Source of the DNA: JAQGMO01 sp050954505 | GTDB lineage: Bacteria > Pseudomonadota > Gammaproteobacteria > Burkholderiales > Burkholderiaceae_D | Direction of reading: 5' to 3' | Assembly (NCBI GenBank): GCA_050954505.1 | Contig: JBPBPY010000406.1 | Span: forward strand, 1-12,411 | DNA length: 12,411 bases | Shown: one piece after another, positions 7,157 through 12,411 of the stretch | How the letters are laid out: the number at the start of each line of letters is the position of its first letter | Position numbering within the stretch: position 1 is the first letter of the stretch | Made by a program: the position numbers and the translations under genes | The notes under the pieces: model-generated | The model's input: only the letters and a program-made list of their open reading frames with translations | Databases searched by the model: none | Told to the model about the DNA's origin: nothing

Positions 7157-7906
7157 TCAGTCTTCGGCTGCGGCTTTGGGCGCCTTGGCTGTCTTTGCAG
7201 CGGCAGCGCGTGGCGCGCGTTTGGCCGGTGCCGACTTGGCGTATTCGGTTGCCGTCTTGGTATTGGCTACCTTGACCGTCTTGCCCACCGGCGTCTTGGC
7301 CGCGGTCTTGCGCGGCGCCGCTTTCTTGACCGCCGCTTTTTCGCTGATGGTTTCCGACGCGGTTTTCACGGCAGTCCTGGTTGCGGTTTTTTTCGCGGCC
7401 GGCCTGGCGGAAGTTTTCGCTGCGGTCTTGCTGGCGGTTTTGCGCGCGGCTGATTTCTTTTCGCTGTCGTCATCTTCGCTTGCTTGCGAAGCGGCCAGGT
7501 GGCGCGAGACCTTGCGCGGCGCGGCCTCCTCCGAGTCCGAAGCCGTGCGTTTGGAGATGCGCTTGGCGGCGCCAAACTTGACTTCCTTGTCGCCCCAGAT
7601 TTCTTCCAGGCGGTAGTAGGCGCGGATGGCCGGCTGCATGATGTGGACGATCATGTCGCCCAGATCCACCAGCACCCATTCGCCGGTGTCTTCCCCTTCA
7701 ATGCTGACAATGTCGCCGCCATTCTGCTTGACCTTGTCGCGCACCGACGATGCCAGCGCCTTGGTTTGCCGGTTCGAGGTGCCCGAGGCAATGGCGATGC
7801 TGTCGAACAGGCTGGTCAGGTGGGTGGTGTCATAGATGACGATGTCTTGAGCCTTGACATCTTCGAGGGCGTCGACGACGAGGGTTTGCAGTTTTTTGAT
7901 GTCCAT
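7157..7906 (-). CDS. rsfS: ribosomal silencing factor RsfS with long Ala/Lys-rich tail
   Basis: Residues 1 to about 112 are a complete RsfS (Iojap/DUF143) domain: MDIKKLQTLVVDALEDVKAQ, then SIAIASGTSNRQTKALA, GEWVLVDLGDMIVHIM and YYRLEEIW. RsfS binds protein L14 of the 50S subunit and blocks subunit joining when nutrients are scarce. Most RsfS proteins are about 105-130 residues, but this one has 249. From about residue 113 a low-complexity tail of roughly 135 residues follows, rich in Ala, Lys, Thr and Arg with SAARKTASKT-like and PAAKKTA-like units, resembling histone H1 or bacterial AlgP/HctB-like tails. An acidic patch (SEDDDSEKK) sits within its first third. The tail should be disordered, strongly basic and able to bind nucleic acid, but that is inference. 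The ATG directly follows the nadD TAA with no gap. Confidence 0.94.
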   Translation of the reverse strand: MDIKKLQTLVVDALEDVKAQDIVIYDTTHLTSLFDSIAIASGTSNRQTKALASSVRDKVKQNGGDIVSIEGEDTGEWVLVDLGDMIVHIMQPAIRAYYRLEEIWGDKEVKFGAAKRISKRTASDSEEAAPRKVSRHLAASQASEDDDSEKKSAARKTASKTAAKTSARPAAKKTATRTAVKTASETISEKAAVKKAAPRKTAAKTPVGKTVKVANTKTATEYAKSAPAKRAPRAAAAKTAKAPKAAAED

Positions 7907-8578
7907 TTAGCTTTTGTAAAGGTTATGTTGTTGAATATAGTCTAGCACTGACGCCGGTATCAGCGGCGCCAGCGCTGAATCGGGTGCGCCGTTTTGCAGC
8001 AAGTCGCGTATTTCCGTCGCCGCCACATCGACGGCCAGATTCGACGCCAGGTAGGTCAAGCCATGCGCTGTGCTGCGCAGTTGCGACGGCGTGGCGGCGC
8101 GGCGTGCAAATTCACGCGCCACCGCCGGCGGCAGTTGCAGGGTATCGATGGAAAAGCCCGGCCGCGATGCTGCCGCAATGCTGGCGTAATCGAACAGGCT
8201 TTGCCACTCGCGCCAGGTATCGAGGCGCAGCAACTGGTCGGCGCCAAGCAGGAACACGATGGCCGGTTGCGGCCCCAGTTCACGGCGCAGCGCACGCAGG
8301 GTTTCGATCGTATAGGTCGGCGTGGAGCAGAAAATTTCCTGTTCGTCGATCACCACCGGCACCGCCTGGCCGGCAAACGCGCGCCGTGCCATTTCGATGC
8401 GGTCAGCCGGGCTGGCTTGCATGCCGTCTTTCTGCCAGGGATTACCGGCCGGCAGGATGCGCAATTCATCGGGCACCAGCAGCTTGGCAAACAGCGAAGC
8501 CAGTGCCACATGGCCATTGTGAACCGGGTCGAAGCTGCCGCCGAGCAGCGCAATGCAGCGCGGTGCCGTACTGCTCAC
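7907..8578 (-). CDS. nadD: nicotinate-nucleotide adenylyltransferase
   Basis: The product (223 residues from the chosen start) joins ATP and nicotinate mononucleotide to give deamido-NAD, the step before NAD synthetase. The nucleotidyltransferase signature GGSFDPVHNGH is near residue 14-24, and TEIRDLLQNG in the C-terminal third corresponds to the usual ISSTxIR motif, here read as AATEIR. I chose GTG 8578 because it overlaps the hemF stop as GTGA, the usual coupling geometry, with GGGA about 12 bases upstream. An in-frame TTG at 8587 is possible but has that same GGGA almost touching it. The TAA stop abuts the rsfS ATG. Confidence 0.95.
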   Translation of the reverse strand: MSSTAPRCIALLGGSFDPVHNGHVALASLFAKLLVPDELRILPAGNPWQKDGMQASPADRIEMARRAFAGQAVPVVIDEQEIFCSTPTYTIETLRALRRELGPQPAIVFLLGADQLLRLDTWREWQSLFDYASIAAASRPGFSIDTLQLPPAVAREFARRAATPSQLRSTAHGLTYLASNLAVDVAATEIRDLLQNGAPDSALAPLIPASVLDYIQQHNLYKS

Positions 8579-9522
8579 GCCAGCCAATCCCGCGCCACCA
8601 GGAAGTCGGTATACAGCGCCGCTTCCGGCGTGCCGGCTTCCGGCTGCCAGTCATAACGCCATTTCACCAGTGGCGGCATCGACATCAGGATCGATTCGGT
8701 GCGCCCGCCCGACTGCAGGCCGAACAGGGTACCACGATCGAACACCAGATTGAATTCCACGTAGCGTCCGCGCCGGTAAAGCTGGAAGTCGCGCTGGCGC
8801 TCTTCATACGCCATGTGCTGGCGCCGCTGCAGGATCGGCAGGTAGGCGCCGAGAAAACTGTCGCCCACGCTTTGCAGCATGGCGAAGCTGGTGTCGAAAC
8901 CCTGCTGGTTGATGTCGTCGAAAAAAATACCGCCCACGCCGCGCGGCTCCTTGCGGTGCTTCAGGTAGAAATATTCATCGCACCAGCTTTTGAAGTGGGG
9001 ATGCAGATCGTCGCCAAACGGTGCAAGCGCATCGCGGCAGCTTTGATGGAAGTGGCGTGCATCGTCTTCGAAGCCATAATAGGGCGTCAAGTCCATGCCG
9101 CCGCCAAACCACCACACCGCTTCGCCATTGTCGGCGGTGGTGCTGAAAAACCGTACATTGAAATGCACTGTCGGTGCGTAGGGATTGCGCGGATGCAGCA
9201 CCAGCGAGACGCCCATCGCCTCCCAGCCGCGTCCGGCATTGTCGGGCCGGTTGGCCGCAGCCGACGGTGGCAGCTTGCTGCCCAGCACATGTGAAAAGCC
9301 CACGCCGCCGCGCTCGAGGACCGAACCTTCCTCGATCAAACGCGAAATGCCGCCACCGCCTTCCGGGCGCTGCCAGCTATCGGTAACAAAACATTTGTCA
9401 TCAAATTCTTCCAGTGCAGTGACGATGCGCGCCTGGAGTGCCAGCAGATAGGCTTTGACGGCGGAAGGGCTGGGTTGGGATGAAGTCACGGCCGGTCGTG
9501 TGAAGATGGAGAAGACGTGCAC
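8575..9522 (-). CDS. hemF: oxygen-dependent coproporphyrinogen III oxidase
   Basis: The 315-residue product (Escherichia coli HemF has 299) converts coproporphyrinogen III to protoporphyrinogen IX with O2 in heme synthesis. The match runs end to end: DSWQRPEGGGGISR (48-61), EAMGVSLVLHPRNPY (101-115), WWFGGGMDLTPYYGFEDDA (137-155), KHRKEPRGVGGIFFDD (188-203), RRGRYVEFNLVFDRGTLFGL (250-269) and GGRTESILMSMPPLV (272-286). Candidate metal-ligand histidines at 110, 120, 158 and 189 are kept. The start is GTG 9522; another in-frame GTG at 9489 would remove eleven poorly conserved residues, and neither has a clear ribosome site. Its stop overlaps the nadD start. Only 59 bases separate it from the upstream unknown gene. 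Confidence 0.97.
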   Translation of the reverse strand: MHVFSIFTRPAVTSSQPSPSAVKAYLLALQARIVTALEEFDDKCFVTDSWQRPEGGGGISRLIEEGSVLERGGVGFSHVLGSKLPPSAAANRPDNAGRGWEAMGVSLVLHPRNPYAPTVHFNVRFFSTTADNGEAVWWFGGGMDLTPYYGFEDDARHFHQSCRDALAPFGDDLHPHFKSWCDEYFYLKHRKEPRGVGGIFFDDINQQGFDTSFAMLQSVGDSFLGAYLPILQRRQHMAYEERQRDFQLYRRGRYVEFNLVFDRGTLFGLQSGGRTESILMSMPPLVKWRYDWQPEAGTPEAALYTDFLVARDWLA

Positions 9523-9545
9523 GAAACACGCAAAATATTCTCGCG

Positions 9546-9551
9546 ATTGTA
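9546..9551 (-). promoter_or_regulatory. possible -10 element for hemF
   Basis: On the minus strand TACAAT (one mismatch to TATAAT) lies 24 bases before the hemF GTG, followed by an AT-rich stretch. No matching -35 is visible in the GC-rich DNA upstream. An imperfect hairpin (GCACG/CGTGC around CGGC, about 9553-9566) sits just before it and could be a weak end signal of the upstream gene. Whether hemF has its own promoter or reads through is open. Confidence 0.25.
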
Positions 9552-9581
9552 CAGCACGCGGCCGTGCGGCTGGCGATCCGG

Positions 9582-11474
9582 CTATGCGAACAGGCTCTGT
9601 TCCCTATGCGGCGGTTGTTGCTGAGCCGTGGTGATGACGTCGAACAGCAGCGCCGCGCACGCGCGCTCTGCCGCTACCGATGCATCCGCGCCCGCTGCCT
9701 GCAAATCAAGACTGGCCAGCAGTTCCATGCGCCACAGCAGTGGAAGGTAAGCCGCCTGGATTGCCAGTGCTGCATTGGCCAGGCCATTGACGTGGCCTGA
9801 ACACAGCAACTCGGTGACTGCCGGGCGGCTGTCGGGAAGCACTGTTCCCCTCATCAGCATCTTTTTGCCGTCGTCGCTGATGTCGCAGGCATGGATGGCG
9901 TTCAGATAGACCAGGGCCATGTGGAAGTCGCGGTGCCCACACGCCTGTTCGAAGGCACAGACCATGCGGCCCTCCTGTTCCCGGCCGGCCCAGAGAATTT
10001 CCAGTTTTATGTGCTCGGCCAACTCCAGGCCATCGACGGTATTGATCAGGCAGACCAGCATGTCCGGCTGGTCCAGCGCCAGCGCCAGTTGCAGGGGCGT
10101 GGGGGCGCCAGCGCCGGTGCCCAGCAGCAGATTGCACTTGGCTATATCGCTCATGCCGCCGTTGTCCCAGAACGCCGCGACGGCGTCGACCATGTCGGCT
10201 CTGACCAAAGTCTCGAGCAGATCCGGATTGGACAAGACATCGCCGGGCGGCAGCAGCACGATATTCCGGTCGGCCAACGTCAATGCAGGCGCCATGCCGG
10301 TGGCCAGAACCTGTTCGGCCAGCCGGGCAGTGTCGTGGGGCCAGATGTTGATGGTACACAGGCCGTCGCCGGTTTCGAAATGCTCGATGAAGGCATGTTT
10401 GCCAAGCATCATCAGCAAACTGTGCTGCACCATTTGTTCAAGCGACGAAGTCTTCAGCATGCCGGCCTGGGTGTCGACGGACCAGTGGATGTGGAACCAG
10501 GTGCCGCCGTCGCTGCCGGCGTCAGGAAGAATGGCGAATTCGAGCGCCATTTCGCTGGTGCGCGAGAGCAGCTGTGCGGCCAGCGACGACAGGTTGGCTG
10601 CCTGCATGGATTGGAAGATGTCGGCAACGGCAAGGCGCCATCCATTTGCCGTGGTGATGAATGCATGGTGGCTGTTGGCCTGCAGCCAGGTCGAGAACAC
10701 CTTGGCACTCGCGGGTGCCTGGCGGCCCAGGCGGAAAAGCGCCAGCGCGGGTGTGGTCTGCCTGTTGACGGCTGGCTGGTCTGCTTCGGCATCCCCGGCC
10801 GCTCCGGCCTGCCGCGGCGCCGCTCGCAAGATCTGCGACTGGTCCGCGCCGACGATATTGATGACCAGGCTGGCATCGGCATGGATGGTTTCCAGGCAGG
10901 CCGGATTGAGCAGCAGCACGCGCGCTTGCCGGCCCTGCCTGGCAACCAGCGCGCGCAGATCGATCTGGCGCCCGGCGTAATCCGGAATGACCAGATGCTC
11001 CATGCCCTCGGCAGGCAATCCCTCCGGCAAGGCCTGCAGATGTTTGTCGAGAATGCAGCAGCGGATGGCAAGCTGCGCACGATCGGCCAGCGCATGGCAT
11101 TGCGCAACCAGCGTGCCTGGCAGGTCGAGACTGTCGCGCACGCGCCGCTCGCAACGCATGTCCAGCGTTTGCGCAGTAATGGCGGTGCACAGTACGCTGC
11201 GCAAACGAAGCAATGAGCTTCGTAGCCGCTGCTGGGTCTGGGTGGCAGGGGCATTCGGATCGAGCGCGGTCTGAACGCGCCGGATCAATGCTTCGCCGGT
11301 TTCAATTTCGGTGTTGGTTTCCAAAACCGGTACCGGTAGCGCAGTAGCCGGGTTCATCGCGCGGGTGCGGATCTGGTAGGGTGCTGCACGGCCGGTCGTG
11401 TTTGCGGGAGGCGGCGAATCGAAAGAGAAGGAGAGGCTGCGGGAATAAATGCGGGTCGGATCCATCATGAACAT
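9582..11474 (-). CDS. unknown 630-residue protein, type III effector candidate with ankyrin-like C-terminal part
   Basis: I do not recognise this gene with certainty. The frame is intact and its codon use looks like its neighbours. Residues 1-60 (MFMMDPTRIYSRSLSFSFDS...) are rich in Ser, Pro, Thr and Ala with no signal peptide or membrane segment. Residues 60-150 look helical. The middle (about 255-385) holds an alpha/beta block with RTSEMALEFAILPD (305-318), WFHIHWSVDTQAG (326-338) and FIEHFETGD (362-370). By eye this recalls the ShET2/EspL/OspD cysteine-protease effectors, in which a MAL-containing block precedes a catalytic Asp, but the expected His of that block is not seen here. Ankyrin-like units follow at about 417-440, 458-482 (TPLQLALALDQPDMLVCLI) and 504-529. 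ATG 11474 is the longest start; ATGs at 11468 and 11465 are equally possible and no ribosome site decides. It interrupts the usual purD-hemF neighbourhood and has an imperfect hrp box in its leader. Confidence 0.7.
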   Translation of the reverse strand: MFMMDPTRIYSRSLSFSFDSPPPANTTGRAAPYQIRTRAMNPATALPVPVLETNTEIETGEALIRRVQTALDPNAPATQTQQRLRSSLLRLRSVLCTAITAQTLDMRCERRVRDSLDLPGTLVAQCHALADRAQLAIRCCILDKHLQALPEGLPAEGMEHLVIPDYAGRQIDLRALVARQGRQARVLLLNPACLETIHADASLVINIVGADQSQILRAAPRQAGAAGDAEADQPAVNRQTTPALALFRLGRQAPASAKVFSTWLQANSHHAFITTANGWRLAVADIFQSMQAANLSSLAAQLLSRTSEMALEFAILPDAGSDGGTWFHIHWSVDTQAGMLKTSSLEQMVQHSLLMMLGKHAFIEHFETGDGLCTINIWPHDTARLAEQVLATGMAPALTLADRNIVLLPPGDVLSNPDLLETLVRADMVDAVAAFWDNGGMSDIAKCNLLLGTGAGAPTPLQLALALDQPDMLVCLINTVDGLELAEHIKLEILWAGREQEGRMVCAFEQACGHRDFHMALVYLNAIHACDISDDGKKMLMRGTVLPDSRPAVTELLCSGHVNGLANAALAIQAAYLPLLWRMELLASLDLQAAGADASVAAERACAALLFDVITTAQQQPPHREQSLFA

Positions 11475-11519
11475 TCGTGAAGTTGGTCAAGGTAAAGGCC
11501 GGGTTTTACGGCTCGAGCT

Positions 11520-11547
11520 TGAGTGCCACTTCAAAACGAATGGTTCA
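11520..11547 (-). promoter_or_regulatory. imperfect HrpL-type hrp box candidate
   Basis: Reading the minus strand, TGAACC (11547-11542), a 15-base spacer and GCACTCA (11526-11520) match 9 of the 11 defined positions of GGAACC-N15/16-CCACNNA; the mismatches are the first G of each consensus-start position (T for G, and G for the first C of CCAC). The element ends 45 bases before the ATG at 11474. The position and spacing fit, but a two-mismatch hit could occur by chance. It gains weight only from the perfect box elsewhere in the window and the effector-like product. Confidence 0.4.
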
Positions 11548-11586
11548 CGAATTAACAAACTCTTACGATCAGTGCAAGAGATTGTC

Positions 11587-11653
11587 TTGCTGTTGCTGTT
11601 GGTGTTGCTGGTGCTGAGTGCTGACTGCTGACTGCTGAATGCTGAATGCTGGG
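11587..11653. repeat. compound microsatellite: TTGCTG hexamers followed by TGCTGAN heptamers
   Basis: Hexamer-like units run from 11587 to 11616 (TTGCTG, TTGCTG, TTGGTG, TTGCTG, GTGCTG). They merge into six heptamers from 11612 to 11653: TGCTGAG, TGCTGAC, TGCTGAC, TGCTGAA, TGCTGAA, TGCTGGG. Pairs of identical neighbouring units suggest growth by slipped-strand copying. The array begins 40 bases upstream of the hrp box candidate of the unknown gene. Confidence 0.8.
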
Positions 11654-11656
11654 TGT

Positions 11657-11702
11657 ACATCAAGCAATGTCAAATGCTCCCTGCTTGATGTTAATGCTTG
11701 AT
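11657..11702. repeat. inverted repeat ACATCAAGCA/TGCTTGATGT plus a third TGCTTGAT copy
   Basis: ACATCAAGCA (11657-11666) and TGCTTGATGT (11682-11691) are perfect 10-base complements separated by 15 bases. A further direct copy, TGCTTGAT, lies at 11695-11702, 13 bases after the start of the second arm. The pattern could be an operator with several half-sites or a hairpin; there is no T-tract to make it an intrinsic terminator. Confidence 0.6.
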
Positions 11703-11718
11703 CCTGACTGTGCACCGT

Positions 11719-11735
11719 GCAGCAATGAGTGCTGC
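11719..11735. other. small hairpin GCAGCA/TGCTGC
   Basis: GCAGCA (11719-11724) pairs with TGCTGC (11730-11735) around the 5-base loop ATGAG. Just before it TGCAC (11711-11715) and GTGCA (11717-11721) form an overlapping inverted repeat. No T-run follows; function unknown. Confidence 0.3.
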
Positions 11736-11774
11736 CTTACTGCTGGCGACAGAACACCAATACCAGTTAGCTGT

Positions 11775-11814
11775 CCAGGGCAGATGGCGCCATGACCGGG
11801 ATCATCCACCCTGG
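11775..11814. other. nested inverted repeat just downstream of purD
   Basis: CCAGGG (11775-11780) and CCCTGG (11809-11814) flank a perfect 10-base palindrome ATGGCGCCAT (11784-11793). It lies 29 bases beyond the purD stop in the direction of purD transcription. It could stop or stabilise the purD transcript, but without a T-tract it is not a standard intrinsic terminator. Confidence 0.3.
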
Positions 11815-11842
11815 TTGTCCAGCCTGACGCGCAATGCAGGGA

Positions 11843-12411
11843 TCAGGCGTGCCGTTTGACTGCACGCCAGCCGATGTCGCGGCGCAGCTGCGCGCCGTCG
11901 AAGCGGATTTTCTCGCAGCCGGCATAGGCCTGCTTTTGCGCCATTTTCACGCTGTCGCCCAGGCCGACCACACACAGGACGCGCCCGCCGCTGGTGCTCA
12001 GCACACCCTTTTCCAGCACGGTACCGGCATGGAAGGTGACGCAGTCGGTGGTTTCCTCGCCAATGCCGGTGATGACATCACCCTTGCGCGGGGTGTCGGG
12101 GTAGCCGGCTGCAGCCATTACCACGCCCAGCGCCGTGCGCCGGTCCCATTCAAGCTTGATCTTGTCGAGCGTGCCGCCGACGGCATGTTCCATCACGGTC
12201 ACCAGGCAGGTTTTCAGGCGCGCCATGATCGGCTGGGTTTCCGGGTCGCCCATGCGGCAATTGAATTCCAGCGTGCGCGGGTTGCCCTGGGCATCGATCA
12301 TCAGGCCGGCATACAGGAAACCGGTGAAGACGATGCCATCCCTGGCCATGCCATGCACGGTCGGCAGGATGATTTCACGCATGACGCGCGCATGCATGGC
12401 CGGCGTGACGA
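11843..12411 (-). CDS. purD: phosphoribosylamine-glycine ligase, C-terminal part
   Basis: The gene runs off the right edge; 188 complete codons of its 3' part are present. PurD (GAR synthetase) joins 5-phosphoribosylamine and glycine using ATP in purine synthesis. The visible part is the end of the ATP-grasp domain and the C-terminal domain: TPAMHARVMREIILPT, FTGFLYAGLMID, LEFNCRMGDPETQPIMARL (with the metal-binding Glu and Asn), and the tail FDGAQLRRDIGWRAVKRHA. In related beta-proteobacteria hemF usually follows purD directly; here the 630-residue unknown gene lies between them. Confidence 0.97.
   Translation of the reverse strand, partial: VTPAMHARVMREIILPTVHGMARDGIVFTGFLYAGLMIDAQGNPRTLEFNCRMGDPETQPIMARLKTCLVTVMEHAVGGTLDKIKLEWDRRTALGVVMAAAGYPDTPRKGDVITGIGEETTDCVTFHAGTVLEKGVLSTSGGRVLCVVGLGDSVKMAQKQAYAGCEKIRFDGAQLRRDIGWRAVKRHA

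Larger units (their letters stand above)
11475..11842. other. AT-richer leader between purD and the unknown gene
   Basis: This 368-base stretch has no supported gene. It holds the hrp box candidate (11520-11547), a compound microsatellite (11587-11653), a pair of inverted and direct TGCTTGAT repeats (11657-11702), a hairpin GCAGCA/TGCTGC (11719-11735) and a palindrome inside an inverted repeat near the purD stop (11775-11814). The density of repeats and the lower GC compared with the flanking genes fit an insertion boundary. Confidence 0.6.

Noticed and set aside
6449..7453. Plus-strand open frame of 334 codons with a Gly/Phe/Arg-rich end
   Set aside because: The glycine-rich part is the antisense of the Ala/Lys-rich RsfS tail, and the rest is antisense to rlmH. 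There is no supporting start or homology.
7984..9294. A 436-codon plus-strand open frame across nadD and hemF
   Set aside because: It spans the overlap of two certain genes on the other strand and reads as Arg/Ala/His-rich shadow sequence.
9891..11216. A 441-codon open frame on the plus strand opposite the 630-residue gene
   Set aside because: I considered it because the sense gene is unknown. The sense frame is longer, extends to sensible start and stop, and has ordinary protein composition with ankyrin-like units. The plus frame has no recognisable block.
11537..11551. PIP-box-like TTCG pair on the minus strand
   Set aside because: The HrpX/HrpB plant-inducible promoter needs TTCG-N16-TTCG or TTCGB-N15-TTCGB. 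Here the spacer is only 7 bases.
11449..11631. A 60-codon plus-strand open frame ending in the microsatellite
   Set aside because: Its C-terminal leucine run is simply the translated TTGCTG repeat. There is no ribosome site, and its start lies inside the 630-residue gene on the other strand.

Overview
The window looks like a chromosomal segment of a beta-proteobacterium in the order Burkholderiales, most likely Oxalobacteraceae (Herbaspirillum/Janthinobacterium-like). The evidence is the minus-strand gene order purD - hemF - nadD - rsfS - rlmH - maf - rng, which I know from that order, together with high GC content and close matches of the proteins to their proteobacterial families. No similarity search could be run, so the genus is an inference.

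Layout on the plus strand. The window opens inside the last 50 codons of a LuxR-type quorum-sensing regulator (1-155). Thirty-eight bases later is a textbook HrpL-type 'hrp box' (GGAACC-N16-CCACTTA, 193-221), the promoter class of type III secretion effector genes. Behind it lies a broken gene (251-1387) that carries an extra A, an in-frame TAG and a second frameshift. Its reconstructed product has a Ser/Pro-rich N terminus like a secretion signal and a nucleoside-hydrolase-like acidic motif, so I read it as a decayed type III effector. After about 460 bases without a supported gene comes a soluble hybrid sensor kinase (1848-4253: three PAS domains, HisKA, HATPase, receiver), convergent with the minus-strand cluster.

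Layout on the minus strand, in transcription order. The C-terminal part of purD (purine synthesis) is followed by a 630-residue unknown gene (9582-11474). Then come hemF (heme), nadD (NAD), rsfS (ribosome silencing), rlmH (23S rRNA methylation), maf (nucleotide house-cleaning) and rng (RNase G). From hemF to rlmH, and again from maf to rng, the genes abut or overlap by a few bases, consistent with one or two housekeeping operons. The 630-residue gene separates hemF from purD, has its own AT-richer repeat-containing leader and an imperfect hrp box, and encodes a protein with a Ser-rich N terminus and ankyrin-like units near its C terminus.

The most interesting reading is that the window holds two loci of a dispersed HrpL/type III secretion regulon, one dead and one apparently intact. 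The intact one may be an undescribed effector inserted in a conserved housekeeping cluster. The first hrp box is a direct sequence match. Secretion, the protein families and HrpL dependence are inferences.
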